A stretch of 64,000 nt of DNA from Gordius sp. MW1 (Eukaryota > Nematomorpha > Gordioida > Gordea > Gordiidae): the NCBI GenBank assembly GCA_964036665.1, contig OZ038532.1:2170001-2234000 (forward strand), in the 5' to 3' direction. Shown in pieces: positions 1 to 10,690 of this stretch; positions within the stretch are counted from its first letter, which is position 1; each line of letters opens with the position of its first letter. The position numbers and the translations under genes were made by a program. Below the pieces are notes generated by a model. The model worked only from the letters and a program-made list of their open reading frames with translations. It was not told the origin of the DNA and did not search any database.

Positions 1-650
1 GTTATAATTCCCGGCAATCAATAATGACCGTTGTTTACTTCTACTTTATCTGACCCAGGCCAAAAGTATTAATATGATAATGGCTATTTTAATTGTATAT
101 TTGCTGCTTTGAGAATTTCTTTTTTTTCTTTATGTCATTAATCTAAATTTTGCATTGATAATATATTTAGGCTTTTTGACCGTCTGCTGGCTACTGACCA
201 ATGGGAAAAATGACTGGCCAAAGTGTAACTGAGAATTTTTTTCGTTTTTGTAATATTTGGTCCTTATGTATATACACTTTTTGACCGGTTGACTGCTGAC
301 AATTAGAAATAATGACCACTAGCTAAAGTGTGAATCGAATCTTTTTCTTATATTTTGCCCCTCTATAATTATAGCTATTTGGCCGTCTGCTGGCTACTGA
401 CCAATGGAAAAAATGACCACTGGCCAAAGTTTGATTGGAATTTTTTTTTCGTTTTTTTAATTTGGCCCTTATGTATTTATACGATTTTTGATCGTCTGCT
501 GCTGGTGATGGAAAAAAAATTGGCCAAAGTGTGAATCGAAAAGTATTTGCCCATATTTTGTCCATAATTATAGACTATTTGGCCGTCTACTGGCTACTGA
601 CCAATAAAAAAAATAACCACTGGCTATAGTGTGAATCAAATTTTTTTTCT
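1..650 (+). repeat. Diverged minisatellite array (CCAATGG/CCATTGG units)
   Basis: About five diverged units of roughly 100-120 bp. Each has a core reading approximately CCGTCTGCTGGCTACTGACC, then AATGG, an A-run, TGACCACTGGCCAAAGTGTG and AATCGAA, followed by a T-run and TTTGGCCCTTATGTAT. Unit cores start near 178, 283, 380, 487 and 583. The same unit recurs at 17.94-18.54 kb in this orientation and at 63.5-64.0 kb in the opposite one. Short open frames here are repeat read-through and carry no protein signature. The array runs off the left edge. Confidence 0.8.
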
Positions 651-1213
651 CTATTGCCCTTAAATAATTTCTTTCCCACGTCTTGTCGCACCCCATACCC
701 CTTACAAGGTTATTTATATATATAGTTTTACAAATGGGTTTCCCCTTTTTACTAATAATTTTTCCAAAGTCATCCCCTCTATTGGCTATCCCTTCGCCAT
801 AAATATTATCTGATAGTTTAGAATTGATATGAGGCATTGATAAAGCAGGTTATTATATAGAATGAGTGAAGAAAATGCTATGCCTCAAAATAAAGTATAA
901 AATGCAAAATGATAATTTTGTTTATATATTTATTATTTATTTATTTTAATAAAGATTTGTGCTACTTATAACTTTTTAAACTGACTAATCTTGGTAAACA
1001 AATTTAATTATAATGTTTTTAATCATATTGATCTATAACTTTAACTCGGAAAATTAATAAAAAATATTTCATCTTACAACATCTGAAGGAAAGAATTAAC
1101 CAGCATTTTATCAGAACCGAGTAAGTTAATAAAAAAAAATACTTTACAAAACACTTATTACAAAAATATAAATAAAATTATTTTATTTAAAACATAAATC
1201 TTATGTAGTTTAC

Positions 1214-4200
1214 GTCAATTTTAAGACATGTGGTATAATTACTCCATTCCTTGAATCGATTTGTTATTGGATCGTAAACTTGATACCAGGAACCATTGCT
1301 CTCACAAGTCTTAGTTACTCGAGCATCTGACGGAAAGAACCAAAAATTAAATTTGTGAATAAATTACTTCAAACTAACATAATACAGCACTTTTAATAAA
1401 CATTTTTATATCTAATTAGTTGTTTAAACCTATTTAATTATAATATCATATTTTAACGATTTATATTAATCATTTCTTAGGTTCATTTTAAGGATTTTTT
1501 CACTTCAAGATTGCTTAAAGAGATCATATTTTTAAAATTTTTTAAAAATAGGATTTTAAAAATTGACACTATGTATGCAACTTGGCATAACGCATTTAAA
1601 GATTAATAAAAATTTTAATTTTACGAATGGTTTTGAACGAAATTTATTTTATCTTATAAAGATATTAATAGTTTATAAATTTGAAATTTAACTTATCGAA
1701 ATTCTATAATGTCATTATTAAATCAATAAGCATCGATTTTAATTGATATATTTTGCTGAATTTTGGTGTTGGGTTACAATGGATTTACTATTTCCCAAAA
1801 TTTAACAGGCGATTGATTCATTGATTGTTATGGATTTCTCTAATCGATATATGACAAATTGATTTGTAATCTACCATCTTGACATAAAGAAGAGGATTAG
1901 ATGACCCAGAAAAAATAATAAAGACATCATATTCATGTATCTACTAAAGCTCTAACAAATTTTTATTTCCTGCACAACATTATAGTTATTGATTTAAATT
2001 ACAAATTTTACTATGTTTATGGGCGTAGGTAGTGGGAGGCAAAAAGGGGCGGCTGCCTCCCTCTAAATACAGAAATTATTTAAGATTTATTAAAATTATG
2101 GCACATTTTAAACAATATCATTTTGCCCGCCCCAACACTACCTAATGGTCCCAAGTCCGTGTGCAAAAAGTGGAGAGTTGGCGTCAGGTCGGGAATTCTC
2201 TATAAAAACCAACGCCAAGATTATGATAGTTTCAAACAACATTTTAAAAGAAAAGGCTAGGGCGTCCTCCACAAACGACGCGCACTGCATACGTGCAATG
2301 TGAAAAATACGCTAGGGTTACTGCCCAACTCACAACGAAGGCGGTTAAGGAAATTAGTTGTTAAAAGAATGCGAATAACGTGCTGGAGTGTGGGAACGCT
2401 AACGGGAAAGAACATCGAGGTCGCACAAATGCTAAAAAGAAGAAAGGTACACATCGCCTGCCTACAAGTGATGAAGTGGAACGGAACAAAAGCTCGGGAA
2501 TTAGGAGAAGGATACAAGCTTTTCTACAGTGGGTCACCAAATCGTAGAAACGGGGTCGGTATCGTTCTAAGCAAATCGTTCAAGGACAAGGTCGTGGAAG
2601 TCAAGCGTTGTTACGACAGGCTAATGTGGGTGAAGATTGCAGATCAAGGGGGCCTCCTAACCGTTACGTGCGCGTATGCTTCCCAAATTGGGTGTATGGA
2701 ATCAGAGAAAGACATATTCTTTGATTCATTGGAAAAGAAAATACAAGGAACTCGACAAGAAGAAAGGCTAGGGCCGATTTCAATGCTCACGTAGGAAAAG
2801 ATCGCCTCGGGTATGAACGCAATCATGGAGGCTAGGGGCATGGTCTGAAGAACGAAGAAGGGGAAAAACTTCTTCAAGTATCTCAAGCATATGACATGGC
2901 GATCGTTAACACATATTTTCAAAAACGAGGAGATCATATTGTGACCTATAGAAGTAGAAAGCATTTTAGTCGAATTGACTATTTGCTTATACGGCGAAAG
3001 GACTTATGGAGTGTCAAGGATTGCAAAGTAATACAGGGAGAAGAAATCGCCAGGCAACATCGTCCCCTTGTTATGGATCTTGGCAGAAGAGTATTTTCCG
3101 AAAGAAGAAAGGTCAATGAGCCTCGAATTCGATCTGAAAAGCTAAAAGCTACGTCGACAAACAAAAAATACATCAAAAAGCCTCCTCACTCTTAGGTGCA
3201 AGGAAGTTGCAAAGGGACGTAGACGACGATTGGGAGACGCTATCTAAGGACATAAAGGAAACAGCGATTCGTGTTCTAGGACAGACCAAAGGAGGCAAAG
3301 CTATGAATAGGAAACTATGGTGGTGGGATCAATCGGTTAGGGATTTCATCGAAAGAAAGAAACATCTATATAGACTGTGGCATAAATCAAAGAAGTCTGA
3401 GGATTATCAAGAGTATAGGAACGCAAAGAGGGCCGCAAAAAAGGCCGTTGCAATAGCGAAGAATGCCGCCTACACCGAGATGGCAAACAAACTGGATCAT
3501 AAAGGGGGCGATAGGCTTATGTACAAATTGGCCAAGATAAGGGAGAAGAAAAGCCGCGATGTCGGAGTTCTTAAAATAGTCAAAGACGAGAAGGGTCATA
3601 CCTTATTCAAGCAGAAGGAAGTGATGGAAAGGTGGAAAGGATATTTTAAGAACCTTATGAATATTGCAAATGACAAGGATTCCCTTCCCGAAATTGAGCC
3701 AAATATAAGTATGGTCGAACTCTTTCAGGAGGATGAAGTTAGGGCACAAATGAACAAGATGCAAAAAGGAAAAGCATATGGCCCAGATGAAATACCTATG
3801 GAAGCAATACTCGGATATCGTGAAGAAGGAGTCACTACCATGACGAACCTTCTTAACCAGATATTGGTAGAAGAGCGAATTCCTAATCAATGGAGAGCAA
3901 GCGCGATTATACCCTTATTTAAAGGCAAAGGAGACCCTCAAGACTGTGGCAATTACAGAGGTATCAAGCTAACTTGCCACTCCTTGAAACTTATGGAAAA
4001 AATCTTAGTAACAAGGCTGAAAAACGAGGTGGAAATATCGGCTAATCAATTCGGATTTGTGGCCGGAAAATCCACAATCGACCCAATCTTCGCACTAAGG
4101 CAAATGATGGATAAGTATGGTGAAAAGAGGAAAGACCTACATATGGTCTTTATCGACTTGGAGAAAGCTTATGACACGGTCTCCCGCGATTTAATATGGT

Positions 4201-7109
4201 GGTGCCTGAGAAAACAAAATACCCCTGACGCATATATACGCCCTGTGAAAAATATTTATGAGACTCAAACTCATGCGTTAGGACGACAGTTGGAGACTCT
4301 AAATCTTTTAGGGTTAAAATTGGATTACAAGGATCTGCTTAAAGTCCTTTTTTATTTAATATAATTATAGACACGATAACGAGGGACATTCAAAAGCCAT
4401 CGCCATGGTGCATGCTATATGCCGATGATATAGTACTATGCGAGGAAACAAAAGAGAAAGAATTCGAAGAAACCCAAAAGTGGTCAAAAGCGCTTAGCTG
4501 GATATGGGTTAAAAATCAACGATCGAAAAACGGTATACATGGAAATGAACGGTACAAGCAACCCATCGCTGGATGACCCTCTAAAGTACCCAAAAGTAGA
4601 CAGGTTTACATACCTCGGCTCGATGCTACATGAAGAGGGAGGTTGCGCAACGGAGGTCGATGCCCGCATCCAAAAAGGATGGCTTAAATGGCGAAGTATA
4701 TTCGGTGTTATGGTTGAAGAGCAAAGCTTACAAATCTATCGTAAGACCGGTGCTACTCCACGGAAGGAAAGCTATTACAAGCCATAGAGATGAGAATGAT
4801 ACGGTGGAGCTTGGGGTATACTAAGCTCGACCTTATGACGAATGACTTTCTCATGACATAAATGGGTATTCAACCTATGGCGGACATGATTAACGAAAAT
4901 CGGCTAAGGTGGTATGGGCATATACTAAGAAGAGACACGAATGACAGAAATCAAAAAGTACTGGACATGGAGGTACAGGGCAAGAGATGAAGAGGACGAT
5001 CCCGTGTCACGTGGAAAGGGCAAGTCGATAAAGTAATGAAAACAAAAGAGATTAGTCAAGATATGGCACTCACCCGGTCAAGATGAAAGAAACTCATCAA
5101 AACAAACCCCACGACTGTGGGATCAAATAACTGATAAAGAAGAAGAAGAAGATCATTTTGCCCCCCCCTCTAAATTCAATGCTGGCTACGCCCATGACTA
5201 TGTATAAATTTAGTTGAAATTTATGCCTTAAAATTTTAAACAAGTTAATCTATTATTTTAATAATTAGATAATTTTCAATGTATTTTTCAAGGAAAAACG
5301 AATATTTAGCAAATTTTAGTCTAAGCTTTTGCAATTCCACTGGTCAACAAATAATGAACCTTTACAATCAACCGGCAAACGACTTGCAGATTTTAGTAAA
5401 GTTTTTTCGGTGAATACAAATGTAATTTTAGTTTTTTCCCTATAAGTCAAGTTTTTGATTCATAGCTAGTCTGGGGCCGTGGATAAGTTACTTTTGTATA
5501 TAACTAAAAATTAATAGAGCTAAGGTAACAAAATTTTTTGATTCCTCTCCCCTATATTAATAAATCGAATTATCTGAAATTTTACCGATTAATTTCCAAG
5601 TTATTGATGTCCAAAAAAGCCGAAGTTTAACTTTGACGGCAATTTATCAAATACTTGACCTATAGGAAAAAATTAAAAAATATTAACAACTGTGTTCACC
5701 GTTATAAACTCTATCAAAATCTCTAAACAGTTTGCCGGTCGATTTTTCTTATTTAACCCTGTTATTGAAGCGGTAAAATAAAAATAAAATTAAAATTAAA
5801 ATCACTGAGCTTAAAAACATTTAAAAGCACCTTGAGATAATGGAACTGTTCCCGCTAATATATAAATGGGGCACTGTTTGGCAATTTGTTGGTTCGCTTT
5901 AGTTTCAGGCCAACATTGCCACCCATCCCACACTGCTGGACAAGCTAAACATTAATATAAATATTTTTTACTTCCACTTAAATTGTAATTTTATTATAAT
6001 CAATTGAACAAAATATTTTGAGAAAAACAGTATTTCAAGCAAATATGTAATTATAAATTGTAAAAACAATCTGATTCGTGATTTAATTAAGAATAATATA
6101 GGAAAAACTTACTCCTTAAATAATTAATGTCACTAAATAATTAAAATAACTGTAGCGGTTGTGCTAAAGAAGAAATTGGTACAATTTAATTAACACATTT
6201 GTTTCAAAATTTTTATAGCACATATGTGCGAGTTTAATTTAAAGAGCAAATAAATTAGATTAATAACACCTGAGGTTCTCTAGAAATTTGCCAATAAAAG
6301 TCCATAGATGCTAAAAACTAAAATTAATTTTTGTAAACAATATTTTAAGATATTTAATTGCATATTTGCAATGGCATCCTATTCCGTATGAACTAAAGAT
6401 TTTTTTATAAATTCAAACATATAATTTTTAACTTGAATAAAAGTAAATTTATTTATTTCAACATTTATTTCATATTACTAAATAAAGGTTTAAATAAATT
6501 CTAAATAAATAAAATCATAAATAAGCAAATGATAGTCATTTTTAGGAATGCATTTATAACAGTAAAGCAGTATTTACTTTTAATCGTTTCTTGCGTAATA
6601 GTCAAATTAATCATTGACAATGTTTGTTGAACCATGGAATCACAACAGCGTCTAGCGGCTTTGCAACACTCTTGCCAATCCATCTTTTCCCTATCGTTTC
6701 TCAAATAATCTAAGACGGGGGAGTTAAGGTCTTCGGCATCCGCTTCAAAAATTCTAATTTCATTGTCAATTTCAAAATGGCCCCCATTTTGACCCTTAGT
6801 ATCATTCGTATCAAAGTTGAGATCTGTGCTGTTCCCGGTTAGTAAAAATTGCTTGAAATCTCCCATGTGAATTAGCCATCCACCGTAAACTTTAAGTTCG
6901 TAATCGGGGAATATGTAAGCGTAGCATTGGGCACAACTAACCTTATAAAATTTGTCAACACTAGCAAATCCATCAGATGAACGACATTGAGGTTGATTTA
7001 TAGTGTGGAATGTATTGTTGCTAATTGTACTTTGAGCCAATGTTAGAAGCAATAATAATAATTTTAGAGAGGGAATCATATTTAACTCGTAGGTGTTGAT
7101 TTTGTGCAT
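1214..7109 (-). CDS. Class B (secretin-family) peptide-hormone GPCR, 5' three coding exons (partial)
   Basis: Three minus-strand exons join in frame: 7109-6578 (phase 1 donor GTAAAT), 5944-5831 (acceptor TTTAG, donor GTGCTT, phase 1) and 1326-1214 (acceptor CGTCAG, donor GTAAAC, phase 0). Exon 1 encodes 177 residues. A second Met at residue 11 heads a leucine-rich signal peptide and may be the true start. Exon 1 then has NxT/NxS glycosylation sites and the cysteine cluster DWQECCKAARRCC. Exons 2-3 carry the hormone-receptor domain hallmarks: CPAVWDGWQCW, then CESNGSWY, then EWSNYTTC. In this family the domain binds a peptide hormone outside the cell and the following seven helices signal through G proteins. 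Those helices are not in the window. The domain looks calcitonin/DH31/CRF-receptor-like, but the ligand cannot be assigned. The 4.5-kb second intron contains a MITE split by an RTE-like retrotransposon, plus a long-TIR element. The N-terminus before the domain (about 178 residues) seems long for the family. Confidence 0.82.
2129..5151 (+). mobile_element. APE-type non-LTR retrotransposon, RTE-like, degraded
   Basis: The insertion is bounded by a 12-bp duplication, ATCATTTTGCCC (2117-2128 and 5152-5163), and ends in a (GAA)n tail. Open segments at 2300-2794 and 2896-3195 encode an apurinic-type endonuclease (WSVGTLTGK; later QHRPLVMDL). The usual CLQET catalytic glutamate reads CLQVM, so the nuclease is probably dead. 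The segment at 3207-4364 encodes reverse transcriptase ([34 protein letters not shown]). The polymerase box LYADDIVL is at about 4415-4440, after a frameshifted stretch near 4280-4380. The C-terminal part (RWYGHILRRDTND, about 4905-5120) is also open only in pieces. The inferred element is inactive. Its base composition is less AT-rich than its surroundings. The RTE clade is inferred from motif style, not from alignment. Confidence 0.88.
3207..4364 (+). pseudogene. Reverse transcriptase domain of the RTE-like element
   Basis: A 385-residue open frame with a lysine/arginine-rich N-terminal linker, then RT fingers and palm: GKAYGPDEIP (about residue 189), IPLFKGKGDPQDCGNYRGIKL (centred about residue 245), NQFGFVAGKST and FIDLEKAYD. 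The frame breaks before the YADD box, which is readable downstream in another frame (about 4415-4440). It synthesises element cDNA at the nicked target in intact relatives. Without the YADD box in frame this copy cannot work. It is part of the 2129-5151 insertion inside the GPCR intron. Confidence 0.85.
5366..5745. mobile_element. Long-terminal-inverted-repeat element, copy 1
   Basis: The left arm, starting ACCGGCAAACGACTTGCAGA, is matched in inverse by the right arm ending ACAGTTTGCCGGT. The arms are about 90-100 bp long and diverged. Both contain a TTTTTCCCTATA..CAAGTTTTTG-type block. It is related to the element at 9244-9745. No coding capacity is seen, so this is a non-autonomous DNA transposon of undetermined superfamily. 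It lies in GPCR intron 2. Confidence 0.6.
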
Positions 7110-7607
7110 AGCATAGTAGTTAAGGACACTAGTTTAAATATGTAAAAAATACGAGATGATATATTTGATAAAATAAAGCCAAAAAAGTTTTAAGTATTTT
7201 TAGGTGATTGACAAAGTTTAAAAAAATTATTGTTACTAAAGTGTGGAATTAAAGGAGTCATTTCCCGCGCGTGGCATATTACTCAGTGTAGCGTTTATTA
7301 AAATCGATTTTATTAAATGCTCTATAAAATAGCTAAGACCATTGCATATCATATATACTAATATGCATGCATATATAATCTTCGTAATTTTTCTTGAGTT
7401 TTTAGCGTCTCAAACACGGGCCGTGGCTTTGTTAGTTTAAATTAAAGTTGGGGAAGGGGGACGGTTATTGAAGGATTTATTTTTGAAAAAAATATAATTT
7501 AGTTATAAATTAAAGATTTTTTGAAACTTGAGATGCAGTCTGCCTCCCCCTGACAGGCCAATAGTTTTTAGAATTCCATAGTTTTTTTAAAAATATATTA
7601 TACTTTA
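7110..7607. other. Intergenic, upstream flank of the GPCR gene
   Basis: AT-rich DNA directly upstream (on the minus strand) of the GPCR start. It would hold the promoter and 5' UTR. I see no confident TATA box or other defined site. Nothing here reads as coding. Confidence 0.4.
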
Positions 7608-7615
7608 ATATAAAT

Positions 7616-9061
7616 CAGGGGCGTAGACAAGGGGGTAGAAAAACGGATAGTTTACCCCCTTGGCCAAAAATTAATTTGTTTTATACGTTTTGGCACCAAT
7701 AAAAACCAAATTTGGAAAACTACCAGACCGATTTGGCTCAAAGTTTCACAGTTTATTCCCCATACTCCGGAGCATGTTTTAAGATTTGTTCGAGCCAAAT
7801 CGGTTCAGTAGTTTTCGAGGGGTCACGTTTTTTTGTTTTATACGTTTTGGCACTAATAAAACCAAATTTGGATAACTACCGATTTGGCTCAAAATTTCAG
7901 AGTTTATTCCCCATACTCCGGAGCATGTTTTAAGATTTGTTTGAGTCAAATCGGGCCAGTAGTTTTCGAAGGGTCACGTTTTTTTGTTTTATACGTTGTT
8001 TTATACATTTTGGCAATTAATAAAGACGTCATATGCTATGCAGTATAATATATGAAGCTTAAATGTTTTATGGCTGCATAAAAATTTTCTTTCATATTAA
8101 ATCAGGTCAGACCCGTTACCATATGAATGAACCAGAGGAATATAAACATTAGATTCTACAAAGTATTTTATGTCATGGTTATGCGTTTATTTGGTAGAAG
8201 AAACTTAAATTACATTTAAAACTCAGTGACATTTCTTTAAGGCTTATGCTAAACTTTACCATAAATTATTTGGGTTATATCTGTACTGCGTTATGAATAT
8301 TTTATGTTTTTAGTCAATTATTCATAAAGTGTAAGTCTACAGCCATTAGAAACACTTAAAAAGTGATACTGCAAAATGCAAAAATAAATGGCAAAACAAC
8401 GTTTGCCGGGTTCATCTAGTCTTATATATAAAAATGAAACTATGTGTGTATGCCGCCACCAATTTTGAAAAATACCAGACCGATTTGGCTCAAAATTTCA
8501 TAGTTTATTCCTGACACTCCGGAGCATGTTTTAAGATTTGTTTGAGCCAAATCGGTCCAGTAGTTTTCGAGAACAGTTTAGCGCCTGATTCTCAACTTTT
8601 TTGGAAAACTACCAATCCGATTTGGCTCAAAATTTCACAGTTTATTCTTGACACTCCGGAGCATGTTTTAAGATTGTTCGAGCCAAATGCAAATCGGTCC
8701 AGTAGTTTTCGAGTATTCGTACGCCTTGCACTGTATACGGAAATAGAACAATAGAAGTAGAACATATAGACATCAAACTTTATTTTTACTTCAATAACCG
8801 CTTTATCATCATATGCCCTAAAATTCCAACATAATTTAATACACCCGGGTAAATGGCAAAACAACGTTTGCCGGGTTCATCTAGTTAATAATATTATATT
8901 AGTAAATAGAAAAATAAGCCCTTCGGGCGTAGCTGGGGGCTTCGTCCCCAGACCCCCATCTCCTCGGGGGCTCCGCCTTATAAATAATTTATTGAAATAA
9001 AAATGTTTTTAAAAAATTGGAAAATTTCTACCCCCTTGAGAAAATCCTGGCTATGCCCCTG
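7616..9061 (+). mobile_element. Composite hAT element carrying Helitron-like units, copy 1
   Basis: The ends CAGGGGCGTAG...CTATGCCCCTG are flanked by an exact 8-bp duplication ATATAAAT (7608-7615 and 9062-9069), the hAT signature. The interior holds repeated blocks around CCGATTTGGCTCAAAATTTC and CTCCGGAGCATG (four pairs). It also holds two Helitron-like 3' ends, GCCGGGTTCATCTAG, at about 8405-8419 and 8870-8884. A GC-rich palindromic stretch (about 8915-8972) precedes the right hAT end. There is no transposase, so it would depend on enzymes from other elements. The same arrangement recurs inverted at 35642-37095. Confidence 0.85.
8420..8884 (+). mobile_element. Non-autonomous Helitron/Helentron-like unit
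   Basis: It begins TCTTATATATAAAAATGAAA directly after the CTAG of a preceding similar unit, and ends GCCGGGTTCATCTAG followed by T. A small hairpin, GGCAAA-ACAACG-TTTGCC, lies just before the terminal CTAG. A 5' TC, a 3' CTRR with hairpin, and no target duplication are Helitron traits. Internal blocks (CTCCGGAGCATGTTTTAAGA and the inverse pair GATTTGGCTC / GAGCCAAATC) resemble subterminal repeats of Helentron-type elements. It sits within the 7616-9061 hAT unit, head-to-tail with another unit. Confidence 0.65.
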
Positions 9062-9243
9062 ATATAAATTATTGTATTAATTTGAAGAAATTTTTTTTAT
9101 TAAAAATTGGAAGTTTTGACTATAAAAATATGAATATTATTGCTCTTTATAATCATGTAAAATTCATAATACTAAATGAAATCAATTAACTGAACATGTG
9201 ATATAAATAAGTTAAATGTAAAGATGCGATAAAAATATATAAT

Positions 9244-9745
9244 CAACCGGCTTGATGCAGAATCTGGTAGAGTTTTTTACGATGAACGCAAATATAGTTT
9301 TTCTTTTTTCCCTATGCATCAAGTTTTTAAAAAAGTTGCTGTCAAAGTAGTTGATGAAACAGCGATTTTGGCGTTTTTCAAAAACGTAAATAACTTGCAA
9401 ATTAAGTAAAAGTTTAATGTTATAGTTTGATTTATAAATATAGGGGAGAGAGGAATCAATTAAATTGTTTGATAAAATATAAACAATATAATTTTCAAAT
9501 TTATAATTATTGATGTTTTTTTGAATTAACAAGGATTTAATGGATTACTCTCCCCTTTTTTTATAAATCAAATTTATTAAATTCATCCATAAAATCTCAA
9601 GTACGTGTAAAAAACTTCAAATTACTGTTTTTGGCAACTTTGACAGCAAATACTTCAAAAACTTGACGTATAGGGAAAATACATTCAAATATATTTGTGT
9701 TCACCGCGAAAAACTCTACCAAAATCGGCAAGCAGTTTGCCGGTT
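9244..9745. mobile_element. Long-terminal-inverted-repeat element, copy 2
   Basis: The left arm (AACCGGCTTGATGCAG, then GGTAGAGTTTTTTACG, CCCTATGCATCAAGTTTTT, GCTGTCAAAG) mirrors the right arm (CTTTGACAGCAAA, CTTGACGTATAGGG, GTGTTCACCGCGAAAAACTC, GTTTGCCGGTT). The arms are about 110 bp. The centre is AT-rich and non-coding. It belongs to the same family as 5366-5745. A TTAA run (about 9769-9795) follows it. Confidence 0.65.
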
Positions 9746-10074
9746 ATGGTCTTTCTTTTAAACAGTGTAATTAATTAATTAATTAATTAATTAATTATAC
9801 ACATTTATTTGCATATAAAATCAATATATTTTAGGATTAGGTTAAATTTTGATTTCTTTCGCTCATAACCTTAATACCCTATGCAAAATATTAGCACTAA
9901 GTAATTAGATTACTTTGATGTTGAACGTGAATTAGGAATAAATTCCAAATATCTAGGCAATACCAATAAAATAGCGAAAATTTATTTTTATGATTCAGCA
10001 CAGTTTTGGTATTTTTAATTTCGATGTTTAGCCTTAATTTAAGTGCTTTATCCATGAACCTAGCCGCCAGTAGT

Positions 10075-10497
10075 GTTGCAAAAATGGCTGGATTTTGTTT
10101 GGTCAACCTTTGGCTTTAGTCTCTTTGTCGACCTCTAGGCTTAGTCAAAATTTGAAAAACAGACCAGAATCCACCGTTAGTCTCAAGTTGCGTATCGGTG
10201 CATTCGACCAAAGTTTAACTCACCAAATATCTATGAATGTCTATGAATGTCTATGAATATTTAACGAAAATGCTCCTTGAGAGGGGTTTACAGAGACGAA
10301 AACGTTAGGGTTAGTGTTTTAGGTCGGGGTTTTAGGTTAGGGTTTGGGTTAGGATTAGATGCACACATTTTAATCGACAAATGCATTTTCGTAGACATTT
10401 ATTTGTTATTTGCTCTTTGGTCAATTGCAACTGAATCCTTAGTTGAACCAAGGGTAGGCCAAACAATATCCAGGTCTATTTACAACACTACTAGCCA
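10075..10497. mobile_element. hAT-like MITE (AACGGCTGG family), interrupted
   Basis: The left end GTGTTGCAAAAATGGCTGG with TTTGGTCAACCTTTGGCTTT reaches to about 10170. The mirrored right end (AGGCCAAACAATATCCAGG...TTTACAACACTAC) is at about 10450-10497. Between them lies unrelated DNA with a short CTATGAATGT tandem (about 10230-10258) and TTAGGGTT-like stretches (about 10300-10350). No gene is seen. Confidence 0.6.
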
Positions 10498-10517
10498 GTA
10501 TTTAGATTAGAGGAATT

Positions 10518-10690
10518 ATGGGCGTAGCCAAGGGGGCAGGGAAAGGCGATTCTCCCCCCCCCCCCGCCATTTAAATCAAAAAATTTGTTGAAATTTATTG
10601 AAATGGCTAAAATGAAAAAATGATTATTTTGTCCCTCCCTAAATCAATATTGCCCCCCCCCCTATAATTCCAATGCTGGCTACGCCCATG
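10518..10690 (+). mobile_element. hAT-like MITE (CATGGGCGTAGCC family A)
   Basis: It begins TATGGGCGTAGCCAAGGGGG and ends AATGCTGGCTACGCCCATG, with the family's polyC/polyG segments and TGCCCCCCC before the right end. It is non-coding. The flanks AGGAAT / AAGGAC are only weakly similar, so the target duplication is not clear. Confidence 0.8.

Larger units (their letters stand above)
2018..5196 (+). mobile_element. hAT-like MITE (family A), split by an RTE-like LINE
   Basis: The left half (about 2018-2128) reads (t)ATGGGCGTAGG with a GGGGCGGCTGCC segment. The right half (5152-5196) ends GCTGGCTACGCCCATG. The outer flanks ACTATGTT (2010-2017) and ACTATGTA (5197-5204) form a 7/8 match 8-bp target duplication, as expected for hAT insertion. 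The LINE at 2129-5151 lies between the halves. Confidence 0.8.

Noticed and set aside
568-837. Possible next exon (transmembrane helix 1) of the class B GPCR
   Set aside because: The minus-strand frame here has no hydrophobic helix or expected motif and merges into the minisatellite.
10277-10510. Telomere-like GGTTAGGG motifs near 10.3 kb
   Set aside because: Only a few irregular motifs are present, not an array. They lie inside a degraded MITE, so an interstitial telomere is not supported.
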